16,918 nt of DNA from JABDDM01 sp038240295 (GTDB taxonomy: Bacteria; Bacteroidota; Ignavibacteria; Palsa-1295), in assembly GCA_038240295.1 (NCBI GenBank), contig JBBSDW010000067.1:1-16918 (forward strand), given 5' to 3'. The position numbers and the translations under genes were made by a program. Numbering within the stretch: position 1 is the first letter of the stretch; every line of letters begins with the position of its first letter. Positions 1-6,648 of the stretch are shown here, one piece after another. A model generated the notes under the pieces. That model was not told the origin of the DNA. It did not search any database and worked only from the letters and a program-made list of their open reading frames with translations.

Positions 1-1
1 A

Positions 2-41
2 CCCTTTCCCATTCGTCGGGCGAATGGGAAAGGGACTTTTT
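2..41 (+). terminator. Intrinsic terminator of a gene left of the window
   Basis: Perfect 14-bp inverted repeat (arms 2-15 and 21-34, 5-nt loop), followed on the + strand by AC and five T (37-41). This is the form of a rho-independent terminator for a + strand transcript arriving from outside the window. The gene it serves is not visible. Confidence 0.8.
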
Positions 42-48
42 AAAGGGC

Positions 49-81
49 AAAAAAAGAGGGCTGGTTTGCACCAGCCCTCTT
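49..81 (-). terminator. Intrinsic terminator of the DUF4331 gene
   Basis: Perfect 12-bp stem (54-65 with 70-81) and a 4-nt loop. The A run at 49-55 becomes a T run directly after the hairpin when read on the minus strand. It starts 20 bp past the stop codon of the minus-strand gene ending at 101. With the hairpin at 2-34 it forms a back-to-back terminator pair between convergent genes. Confidence 0.88.
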
Positions 82-100
82 GGCATTAAGGAATGTCGTG

Positions 101-2188
101 TTAATGCGAAACAGTTACTTTCAAACTGCTTGATTCCTGACCGTCGAGGTAAAGAACCGCCATGTATGTCCCGCTTGGGAGCGAAGAGGCTGACCAGTTT
201 ACACTGTAGTCACCCGCCGACTTACGTGTGTCGATCAATGTCGAGATCTCGCGTCCGGAGATATCATACATCTTGACGGCGACATTGCCGGAGACGGATG
301 AGTGGAAGCGGATCGTCGTCTGGTTCATCGCTGGGTTCGGATAGTTCTGTCCGATGAAGAAACCACCTGGTGCTGCCATTCCGATCGGGTCTTTCGACTG
401 GACCGCCTGAGCAGCTCTGCGCTGCAAGCCGTCCGAACCGCGCCACGGCTCTGCAAGGAATGGGAAGTACTTCACGAACGTCGTGTCGTTGTGCGTGACA
501 CCGGCATTGAAGGTAACCTTGCCAAGCAATTCCGGTGTTACCGGGCTGCCTGTTCCAGAATAGTCATCCGTCCAAACGCCGATTGCGTTCAGCACGAGAC
601 CGCCAACTGCCTGCATCTCGATGGTCGTTACGTCATCCTCGAGACGGCGTCCGTTCGGGAAGCCATCCATATTGGGGATGAACTGCATCGCATTGCTTGC
701 GTTGAAACGAGGGTCGGTAAGTCCAAGCACTGCCGCCTGGATAAGTCCCTCGCTGCTGAAATCTGCACTTGTACGAGCAGTTACAGGCACTGCCATATTC
801 AGGCGGAGCATGTCTCCGAGCGTCGGCAGGAAGTTATTGATAAACGGCTTACCTGCTGAGAGCGGGTTGTTCGCAGCCTTTCCGGTTGCGAGCTGATACG
901 GAGCCAGATTAGGAACACCCGTAAAGAAGATCGGAAGAATGTCGACCGAACGTGGCTTACCCTTTTGCAACAGGATCGGGCCGTATGTGCTAGCATCGAA
1001 CGCAGTGCCATTCGTTGCAGGATTGCCTGTAAGCGGATAGAGTCCGTCCTTCATGTTGCGGAAATCAAACCCTTTCCCCGGCATACCCCCACCAAGCGAA
1101 TTGGTATCGATTTTAAGTGCCGCAAGTCCCGGAATAGCAGCCGAATATAGGCCGTTGCCCACATACAGCGCAAGTTCAGGATTCACAAAGTTTGCGGCAG
1201 TCGAACTATCGCCAGAGGGATTCGTCGCATTCCACTTGTCCTTCATTCCGATCGGAATGATGGCTTCGTTGGTGAGCGGCATTCCAAGACGGGATACTTG
1301 TACGAAGTCACCTGAATAGCTCGGAGCGCCACCAGTCAGACTCAGGGTCGTGATCTGCGGACGTGATGCCGAAGCCCATACACCGATCACAAAATTTGGA
1401 TCGAGAATATTTGCTGCCTGATTGACATTCTTGTGATCTTTCTGCAACATTGCGATCGGGATGCGAAGCGCGATTGTGTGGCAGTTAAATCCAGCGAGTC
1501 CATCCTTGCCCTTTGCGCGGAATCCGCCAAGGTCAAAAATGCCTGCAAGGTCTACGAAGAACGGATCATCGACCGGCCCAGCGTAAATGCTCTCAGCATT
1601 CGGGATGCTGACGATCGCTGAATCCATGTAATGACGGTAGGCAGACTTTCCTGCTTCACCACTCTGGTGAAGACCATAGATCGACTCGATCGAGCGCGGT
1701 CCGATATTCGGAGCCGGTACCCAGCGATTGTCGATCACAGTGGTCCACGATGCACCGTTGTCGTTGCTGCGCTCGCATTTGTAGGTAGTCTTCAGATTCT
1801 CTTTACCAAGACGAATGTTAAAGAAGGTCGTAGGATCCTGGTTCGTCTTGGTGAAGGTGAAGCGATAGGTGATATCGTCGCCCTTTGTCGCTGCGTTATT
1901 CTTGATGTGAATCTCGTAACGAATGTTTTCGCCGAAGGAGTAGTAATTTGGTCCGCCTTCGGGAAGTTCGAACGGGATATAGTTCGCGATGATCGTGATG
2001 GTGTTCGTATCATCGGGAGAGCGGAAGGCATAAAGATCAGTGTTATCCGCGAGCGGATCGTTGCTGATCAGTGGTGCCTCGCGATGGCTGGATGCGCGAG
2101 CTGTTTGCCCACCCGGGATGAACCCTGCAGTGAGCAATGCGAGTGATGCGAAAAGCACACCACGCTTTAAAGTCCTAACATGTTGCAT
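101..2188 (-). CDS. Secreted DUF4331 protein with C-terminal T9SS sorting domain
   Basis: The 695-residue product is a DUF4331 family protein. After a signal peptide (positive N-terminus MQHVRTLKRG, hydrophobic core, likely cleavage near TARA-SSHREAP) it shows the family's opening motif SSHREAPLISNDPLADNTDL. The main DUF4331 body fills about residues 33-590. The last 83 residues (about 613-695) form a type IX secretion sorting domain: the NYPNP motif, then KMYDISGREISTL, then LPSGTYMAVL, ending in LKVTVSH. I infer export to the periplasm, passage through the T9SS and release or attachment at the cell surface. The biochemical role of DUF4331 is unknown. I chose the ATG at 2186-2188; a TTG at 2224 would add 12 residues in front of the signal peptide. 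No clear Shine-Dalgarno sequence is present. The gene lies downstream of an ECF sigma/anti-sigma pair on the same strand, separated by a terminator-like hairpin, so it could be a sigma target. A hairpin terminator follows at 49-81. Confidence 0.9.
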   Translation of the reverse strand: MQHVRTLKRGVLFASLALLTAGFIPGGQTARASSHREAPLISNDPLADNTDLYAFRSPDDTNTITIIANYIPFELPEGGPNYYSFGENIRYEIHIKNNAATKGDDITYRFTFTKTNQDPTTFFNIRLGKENLKTTYKCERSNDNGASWTTVIDNRWVPAPNIGPRSIESIYGLHQSGEAGKSAYRHYMDSAIVSIPNAESIYAGPVDDPFFVDLAGIFDLGGFRAKGKDGLAGFNCHTIALRIPIAMLQKDHKNVNQAANILDPNFVIGVWASASRPQITTLSLTGGAPSYSGDFVQVSRLGMPLTNEAIIPIGMKDKWNATNPSGDSSTAANFVNPELALYVGNGLYSAAIPGLAALKIDTNSLGGGMPGKGFDFRNMKDGLYPLTGNPATNGTAFDASTYGPILLQKGKPRSVDILPIFFTGVPNLAPYQLATGKAANNPLSAGKPFINNFLPTLGDMLRLNMAVPVTARTSADFSSEGLIQAAVLGLTDPRFNASNAMQFIPNMDGFPNGRRLEDDVTTIEMQAVGGLVLNAIGVWTDDYSGTGSPVTPELLGKVTFNAGVTHNDTTFVKYFPFLAEPWRGSDGLQRRAAQAVQSKDPIGMAAPGGFFIGQNYPNPAMNQTTIRFHSSVSGNVAVKMYDISGREISTLIDTRKSAGDYSVNWSASSLPSGTYMAVLYLDGQESSSLKVTVSH

Positions 2189-2299
2189 AAATCGTAAGTT
2201 GTTAATGAATAAGTAAGCTGCCAAAGTGCCGGGAAAAGGCCTCCAACGTTTCTGCTGCTACCTATACAGTGATTAGCCGATAGATGGATTGCTTATCGT

Positions 2300-2313
2300 G
2301 GGGTTGGGTTGGG
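2300..2313 (+). repeat. G-rich short tandem tract
   Basis: One GGGG and two GGG runs separated by TT, giving three evenly spaced G runs. A fourth GGG lies about 22 nt further on, at about 2336. The tract sits about 110 bp upstream of the DUF4331 start codon, on the strand opposite to that gene. It could form a weak G-quadruplex with one long loop, or may be only a compositional oddity. Confidence 0.35.
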
Positions 2314-2427
2314 AGATAACAAAAAACATACCTTTGGGCGAGATTGCTCATATCCCAACGACTTTCCTCCGGCGATCTCGAAGCTTCCCTCGAATTTTCG
2401 CGTGACCCGACATCTCCTTAAGTCGTT

Positions 2428-2473
2428 TAGAAACAACAATTTCCCTCCGCTGACACGCAGCAAAGGGAAATTG
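2428..2473 (-). terminator. Probable terminator after the cupin anti-sigma gene
   Basis: A perfect 10-bp outer stem (2437-2446 with 2464-2473) encloses a 4-bp inner stem (2449-2452 with 2458-2461). Read on the minus strand it lies 22 bp after the cupin gene stop and is followed by the T-rich tail TTGTTTCT. The tail is interrupted, so termination may be partial. This would allow some read-through toward the DUF4331 gene. Confidence 0.6.
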
Positions 2474-2495
2474 GAAAATTTAATTCGGGATTTCT

Positions 2496-3038
2496 TTAGA
2501 ACGCGAGGATCTCGTCTTCGAGTTGGGTCGAAAGCATCAAGAGACATCCATTTTCGGTATAGGTCTCAAAATGCTCCGCGCCATCGGGAGTAGTTATATA
2601 ATCTCCGGCGCGGAGCGTAAGATCATTCAATCTGAGGTCGCCTTCGAGCAAAAGACATTCTTCATAGCCGACGTGGCGATGATGCGGATATCGAGCGCCC
2701 TTCGCCAAACGTGCCAACACGCTATAGCGCTTATGACCGGCTTCAACACTCGAATTCTCAATCTCGTGGAGCAGCTTCATCGTGATGCCCTCAATTCCAG
2801 ATTCGATCCAGCGGCCTTCGCTGGCCCTGATCACCGTGCCTGCGGTCGACTCCTTCGCAGAGTCTTCACTATCGCTTTCGGCGACTGCAGTCATGATCTT
2901 CGTCTTGAGTGCGCGCCTCGGCGCCGGAAGTACAGCAGAGGCCGCTTCGGCCATTAGCACTAAAAAGTCAGAATCCTCGGAAAACGATACTTCCGACTCC
3001 CCGCTACTTCCAAACGATGTCACTTCTTCTCTTGTCAT
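2496..3038 (-). CDS. ChrR-like cupin anti-sigma factor lacking the zinc-binding motif
   Basis: 180 residues. The C-terminal half (about 85-172) is a ChrR-type cupin with the metal-ligand pattern H120-x-H122-x3-E126 and H156. ChrR family proteins hold an ECF sigma factor inactive until an oxidative or other signal acts on the cupin. The first 60 residues resemble the tail of an anti-sigma domain (residues 37-52, LPAPRRALKTKIMTAV), but the HxxxCxxC zinc motif of ZAS-type anti-sigma factors is absent. The only cysteines are C128 and C165, both in the cupin. The gene starts 52 bp after the stop of the ECF sigma gene on the same strand, as expected of a cognate pair. The ATG is preceded by a good Shine-Dalgarno sequence. 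The cupin fold is clear; the anti-sigma role is inferred from context and from the linker. Confidence 0.85.
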   Translation of the reverse strand: MTREEVTSFGSSGESEVSFSEDSDFLVLMAEAASAVLPAPRRALKTKIMTAVAESDSEDSAKESTAGTVIRASEGRWIESGIEGITMKLLHEIENSSVEAGHKRYSVLARLAKGARYPHHRHVGYEECLLLEGDLRLNDLTLRAGDYITTPDGAEHFETYTENGCLLMLSTQLEDEILAF

Positions 3039-3045
3039 TTACTTG

Positions 3046-3050
3046 CTCCT
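3046..3050 (-). promoter_or_regulatory. Ribosome binding site of the cupin gene
   Basis: AGGAG on the minus strand, 7 nt before the ATG at 3036-3038. It supports this start. It is one of few clear Shine-Dalgarno sequences in the window. Confidence 0.75.
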
Positions 3051-3090
3051 ACCTCTTCACATATGATACAACGGCTGAGAACGAATGGAT

Positions 3091-3681
3091 TTATAAGAAC
3101 GCCTCGTTTTTCAGATACTTAAGCTGATCGCGCAATGCTTGGAGACCGCTCCTGATTCGCGTTTTGACAGTGCCCAGTGGCAAATTGGTTTTTTCGGCGA
3201 TCTCGGAATGCGAATATCCTTGATAGAATGCCAATTCGACGAGCATTCGCTGTTCCTCGGGAAGTGTACGAAGCGCGCGACCGATCGATTCCGTTTCGGA
3301 CTGGCGAACGACATCGATCAGCGGACTTTCGCCCGAGTGAAGCTTTGCGACCTCCCGATCTCCCATTTCCGAATCGTTCGAGATCGAAACTTCGGACTGC
3401 CGCTCTTTATTTCTGCGAGAGCGAAGCAGGTTGATCGCGCGGTTGTGCGCGATGCGAACAAGCCAGTTCTTGGGCGCTCCCAGCTCGGCTTGGTACTGCG
3501 AAGCTTTTTTCCAAACCTGCATGAATACTTCCTGGAGCACGTCTTCCGCGTCATCGGTGTCATGCAGGATCGTAAGTGCCATGCCGTAGAGGATCCGAGA
3601 ATATCGGTCGTAGATCTCCGAGAGCGCGCGGTCGTCCTTATCGGAAATGCGCTGTAGGAGTTCTTGATCCGTTGCTGGCAT
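3091..3681 (-). CDS. ECF-type RNA polymerase sigma factor
   Basis: 196 residues, the usual length for an extracytoplasmic-function (sigma-70 group IV) factor. Region 2 spans about residues 21-90, with DDAEDVLQEVFMQVWKK (-10 recognition and core binding) and the NWLVRIAHNRAINLLRSRR segment. Region 4 spans about 132-186, with LPEEQRMLVELAFYQGYS followed by the HTH residues SEIAEKTNLPLGTVKTRIR that read the -35 element. There is no extra C-terminal domain. The ATG at 3679-3681 was chosen because the ORF upstream of it (27 codons) does not resemble a sigma N-terminus and runs across the promoter. The gene is followed by the cupin anti-sigma gene, and the two probably share a transcript. A Bacteroidota-type promoter lies at 3733-3763, which suggests transcription by the housekeeping sigma. 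I cannot tell whether it also controls itself. Confidence 0.93.
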   Translation of the reverse strand: MPATDQELLQRISDKDDRALSEIYDRYSRILYGMALTILHDTDDAEDVLQEVFMQVWKKASQYQAELGAPKNWLVRIAHNRAINLLRSRRNKERQSEVSISNDSEMGDREVAKLHSGESPLIDVVRQSETESIGRALRTLPEEQRMLVELAFYQGYSHSEIAEKTNLPLGTVKTRIRSGLQALRDQLKYLKNEAFL

Positions 3682-3732
3682 TGAAACGCGTTTGAAAGAT
3701 CGGGGCCCAGAGTGGCTGGCAGAGTATTCGTT

Positions 3733-3763
3733 CAAAAATACGCATATAGAATCAATTGTCAAA
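3733..3763 (-). promoter_or_regulatory. Bacteroidota-type promoter of the ECF sigma gene
   Basis: On the minus strand, TTTG (3763-3760), a 19-nt spacer and TATTTTTG (3740-3733) match the Bacteroidota housekeeping consensus TTTG / TAnnTTTG. The predicted start site near 3729 gives a leader of about 48 nt. TTGACA overlaps the -33 element, so it also resembles a general sigma-70 -35 box. Confidence 0.65.
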
Positions 3764-3836
3764 TTTTTTCGCCTTTTGAGAAAACGGTTAGCCGAGACTC
3801 AGGCGGCCAATCCAGATGGCGCTCGCAATCGGAATC

Positions 3837-3844
3837 TATTTTTG
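3837..3844 (+). promoter_or_regulatory. Possible -7 element in front of kdsB
   Basis: TATTTTTG, the same octamer as in the divergent sigma promoter, ends 5 nt before the kdsB ATG. If functional, transcription would begin almost at the start codon and the mRNA would be leaderless. No TTTG or TTG lies at the right distance upstream, so the call is weak. Confidence 0.3.
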
Positions 3845-3849
3845 CAGCC

Positions 3850-4611
3850 ATGAATGCAGCTATCATCATCCCTTCACGATTCGCATCGGAGCGCCTTCCG
3901 CACAAGGCGCTGCATCTTATTAACGATCGATCGCTCATCGAACGCGTCCACGAACGTTGTCTTGCTTCGGGACTCGATGTCTATGTTGCAACCGATCACC
4001 CAGCCATCGAGCAGCATGTGCTTGGCTTTGGCGGCAATGTGCTCCTGACATCTGCGGACTGTGCTTCGGGCACCGACCGTGTTGCAGCGGCGTCTGCGAT
4101 GCTCGGCGACCGCTACGATTTTGTGATCAATGTACAGGGCGATGAACCGTTGATCGATCACAACGTAATACGGCGGATCGCGGAGACGATGCAGAGCGAC
4201 AGCAATATTTCGTGCGCAACTCCGATCACCCCGATCGTGCAAATCGAAGACCTTACAAATCCGAACATTGTCAAAGTCGTATTCGAATCGAACATGGACG
4301 CACTCTATTTTTCGCGAAACGCAATTCCCTTCCTGCGCGATTTGAGCTTTCCTGTTTCTGCTGAGTGGTTGGCCACAAAGATGTTTTATAAGCACATCGG
4401 GCTGTATGCGTATCGGCCATCGGTGTTGAAGAATTTTGTCATGCTGCCCGAATCGCCTCTCGAACTTGCCGAACGGCTCGAGCAATTGCGGTTGCTTCAA
4501 GCGGGCATTCGCATCAAATGCGTGGTCGTCGATTATGAATCGATCGCAGTCGATACGCTCGCAGATATTGGATTGGTCGAGCGAGCACTCATAGCGAGAG
4601 GCGAAGCATGA
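3850..4611 (+). CDS. kdsB: 3-deoxy-manno-octulosonate cytidylyltransferase (CMP-Kdo synthetase)
   Basis: 253 residues, the normal KdsB length. The enzyme activates Kdo with CTP to CMP-Kdo, the donor for Kdo transfer onto lipid A in the cytoplasm. Family motifs appear in order: the N-terminal nucleotide-binding loop PSRFASERLPHKAL (8-21), the metal/CTP motif NVQGDEP (94-100, with D98), YFSRNAIPF (153-161), KHIGLYAYR (181-189), LEQLR (210-214) and VDTLADI near the end. The ATG at 3850 gives the expected N-terminus MNAAIIIPSR; there is no Shine-Dalgarno sequence. It is divergent from the ECF sigma gene. Its TGA overlaps the ATG of the class V PLP gene (ATGA), so the two are probably translationally coupled. 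The gene implies a Kdo-containing LPS and hence a Gram-negative envelope. Confidence 0.95.
   Translation: MNAAIIIPSRFASERLPHKALHLINDRSLIERVHERCLASGLDVYVATDHPAIEQHVLGFGGNVLLTSADCASGTDRVAAASAMLGDRYDFVINVQGDEPLIDHNVIRRIAETMQSDSNISCATPITPIVQIEDLTNPNIVKVVFESNMDALYFSRNAIPFLRDLSFPVSAEWLATKMFYKHIGLYAYRPSVLKNFVMLPESPLELAERLEQLRLLQAGIRIKCVVVDYESIAVDTLADIGLVERALIARGEA
4596..4601 (+). promoter_or_regulatory. Ribosome binding site of the class V PLP gene
   Basis: GAGAGG inside the kdsB coding end, 6 nt before the overlapping ATG at 4608. It supports re-initiation after kdsB. Confidence 0.6.
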
Positions 4612-5729
4612 CGGTCTCCGAAGCGCGCAGACAGTTTCCGCACACATGGACCGACATGGCATATCTCAACCACGCTGCCATTTCTCCACTCTCCTTTCCG
4701 GTCCGTGTTGCTGTTGGCAAGTACATGGAGCGTCGTGCGCTCAAAGGGATCGAGCCATTCCCTTGGGCCATGGAGATGGCCAATCGGACGAGAAGTCTGA
4801 TCGCGGGTCTTATTCACGCGAACGCCGAAGATATCGCCTTCGTGATGAATACGGGCGACGGGCTAAATATCATTGCCACGGGAATCGATTGGCAGGAAGG
4901 CGACAGGATCGTTATCAACGATCTTGAATTTCCGTCGAACGTCTATCCGTTTCTCAATCTGAAGCAACGCGGCGTTATCGTCGATATCGTTCGATCTATC
5001 GATTGGCGCGTGAGTCCGCAATCTATTTTTGACGCGATCCAGCCAGACACGCGGCTGGTGGCGATCAGTTTTGTTCAGTATCTCAGCGGTGAGCGAGCCG
5101 ACCTTCTTACCATTGGCCGCGAACTTCACAAGCGCGGTATCCTTTTCGTTGTCGATGCGATCCAGGGACTTCCGCACATGCCAATCGACGTGGAAGCCGC
5201 ACACATCGATTTTTTGTCGACCGGTTCGCACAAGTGGTTAATGGCGCCCGAAGGAATGGGCTTTATCTATGCAAGCGAGCGTGCGAGAAGTTTGATCCAT
5301 CAAAGCTCACTTGGCTGGACGAGCATCGACGACGCGTTTAACTTCACACTTCGTCCCGATGAACTTCGGCGAGGCTCCGCACGATTCGAGAACGGCACGC
5401 TAAATTATGCGAACATCGCCGGCCTCAAGGCCGCTCTCGAATTTTTTCTCGAGTTCGGTCAGGCCCAGGCCGAAAAGCATATTCTTGATCTCACCGGTTA
5501 CTTAATCGATCGGCTTCAAAGCAGAGGTGTGAACGTCATCACACCAAAAGACGCTGTTGCTCGAGCTGGCATTGTCACTTTTGAATGGGATGATGCAGCA
5601 CAAATGCATCAGCGGCTGATGGAAAAGCAGATCGTCACCTCGCTTCGCGTCGGAAAACTTCGCGTGGCTCCTCATTTTTATAACACCGAAGACGAACTTC
5701 GCAAGGTGTATCTGGCACTGTTCGAATAG
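4608..5729 (+). CDS. Class V aminotransferase-fold PLP enzyme, cysteine-free
   Basis: 373 residues, fold-type I PLP enzyme of the class V (NifS/isopenicillin epimerase-like) group. It shows YLNHAAISPL at the N-terminus, the PLP-pyridine aspartate D183 with Q186 in VVDAIQG, the Schiff-base lysine K209 in STGSHKW, FENGTLNY, and the carboxylate-binding arginine in LRVAPHFYNT. It contains no cysteine at all and lacks the mobile Cys loop, so it cannot be a cysteine desulfurase. The substrate is unknown; an amino acid aminotransferase, lyase or epimerase is possible. The 4-bp overlap with kdsB suggests co-expression and perhaps a link to sugar or envelope chemistry, but that is inference. The second class V enzyme of this window (10244-11425) shares the C-terminal APHFYNT motif. 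Its stop lies 3 bp from the stop of the convergent DUF58 gene, with no terminator between them. Confidence 0.9.
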   Translation: MTVSEARRQFPHTWTDMAYLNHAAISPLSFPVRVAVGKYMERRALKGIEPFPWAMEMANRTRSLIAGLIHANAEDIAFVMNTGDGLNIIATGIDWQEGDRIVINDLEFPSNVYPFLNLKQRGVIVDIVRSIDWRVSPQSIFDAIQPDTRLVAISFVQYLSGERADLLTIGRELHKRGILFVVDAIQGLPHMPIDVEAAHIDFLSTGSHKWLMAPEGMGFIYASERARSLIHQSSLGWTSIDDAFNFTLRPDELRRGSARFENGTLNYANIAGLKAALEFFLEFGQAQAEKHILDLTGYLIDRLQSRGVNVITPKDAVARAGIVTFEWDDAAQMHQRLMEKQIVTSLRVGKLRVAPHFYNTEDELRKVYLALFE

Positions 5730-5732
5730 CGA

Positions 5733-6647
5733 TCAGTGCATCTGTTGCCGCTTGTGAAGATACTCGGCGAGTGCTCGATCGTAGGAGGTTGTGGTGTCGA
5801 GTAGTAGATAGTCGATGTTCTCAGCGAGCAGCGAGGTCCGGAGCGTTGTAATATAATCTTCGACGGCTTTGCGATACTGCGCCTGCATCTGATAAGGTTG
5901 CGTGCGAAGTGTTTCGCCCGTCTCGACATCGACGATGGTTGCATCGCTTGCTGCGATCTCGAGTGATCGCTCCATCGGATCGAGAATATGAAAAGCGATC
6001 ACTTCATGCCCCGCATGTCGGAACAGTTTAAGTGAACTGATGACATCCTCAGGCTCATCGAGAAAGTCGCTCATCACGATGATAAGTCCACGACGCGAGA
6101 TTCGCTCCGCCACGCGCCGGAGTGCTTCCTGAGTATGCGTTTGATTCGAGGGCTGGGCCGCTTGAAGCGTTCGAAGCACTTCACGCAGATAGCTCGACTT
6201 TAGCCGCGCCGGCATGAACGTGCGAAGCGACTCATCGAAGAGCGCCAGACCAACGGCATCCTGCTGCCGCGTGAGCAAATAGGCAAGCGCCGCAGAGAGC
6301 ATCGTTGCATAACGATACTTCGTGACGATGCGCTTTGGATCGCTCGAAAAATTCATCGACTTCGAACAATCGAGCACAAGATGCGCCTTCAGGTTCGTCT
6401 CTTCCTCGTATTGCTTGATATAGTAGCGGTCCGTTCTAGCATAGAGCTTCCAGTCGATATAGCGAATCGCATCACCAGGCAGATAAGGGCGATGCTCGGC
6501 GAATTCCACGGAGAAACCGTGATAAGGCGATTTATGAAGACCGGTGATGAATCCTTCGACGACAAGTTTCGCAACCAGCTCAAGATTTCCGAGACCCGAT
6601 GCAATTTCGGGTCGGAGGTAATCGGTCATCTCGAGCGTCTCTGCCAT
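5733..6647 (-). CDS. DUF58 protein (von Willebrand factor A-like)
   Basis: 304 residues, DUF58 family. The diagnostic segment YLPGDAIRYIDWKLYARTDR (55-74) is followed by YYIKQYEEETNL and a vWA core with the metal-site motif D93-x-S95-x-S97 (DCSKS). SDFLDEPED near residue 195 also fits the family. No transmembrane segment is evident, so it should be cytosolic. DUF58 proteins usually sit beside a MoxR AAA+ ATPase and are thought to act with it as a chaperone-like system. Here no MoxR gene is in the window; the gene instead follows hisC with one base between stop and start. Translation could begin at M1 or at M7 (MTDYLRPE); neither has a clear Shine-Dalgarno sequence. It is last in the YCII-hisC-DUF58 operon. 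Confidence 0.9.
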   Translation of the reverse strand: MAETLEMTDYLRPEIASGLGNLELVAKLVVEGFITGLHKSPYHGFSVEFAEHRPYLPGDAIRYIDWKLYARTDRYYIKQYEEETNLKAHLVLDCSKSMNFSSDPKRIVTKYRYATMLSAALAYLLTRQQDAVGLALFDESLRTFMPARLKSSYLREVLRTLQAAQPSNQTHTQEALRRVAERISRRGLIIVMSDFLDEPEDVISSLKLFRHAGHEVIAFHILDPMERSLEIAASDATIVDVETGETLRTQPYQMQAQYRKAVEDYITTLRTSLLAENIDYLLLDTTTSYDRALAEYLHKRQQMH

Positions 6648-6648
6648 C

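Larger units (their letters stand above)
2189..2495. other. 307-bp intergenic region upstream of the DUF4331 gene
   Basis: No convincing gene: ORFs of 84 and 94 codons cross here on opposite strands but overlap the cupin gene and resemble no family. The region holds a hairpin at 2437-2473 that probably ends the cupin transcript, a G-rich tract at 2300-2313, and presumably the DUF4331 promoter. I could not identify that promoter; no good TTTG/TAnnTTTG or TTGACA/TATAAT pair stands out. Confidence 0.6.

Noticed and set aside
302..859. 185-codon + strand ORF inside the DUF4331 gene
   Set aside because: Antisense shadow of a clearly recognisable gene; composition unlike protein and no family likeness.
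2293..2593. Two opposed ORFs of 84 and 94 codons in the intergenic region
   Set aside because: Both overlap the cupin gene end, carry many basic residues and resemble no family; the region is better explained by a terminator and a promoter.
3874..4662. 262-codon minus-strand ORF opposite kdsB
   Set aside because: Fully antisense to kdsB, whose motifs are unmistakable; rich in Arg/Cys/His as shadows usually are.
4608..5729. Reading the class V enzyme as a cysteine desulfurase (SufS/NifS)
   Set aside because: There is no cysteine in the protein, and the catalytic Cys loop is missing.
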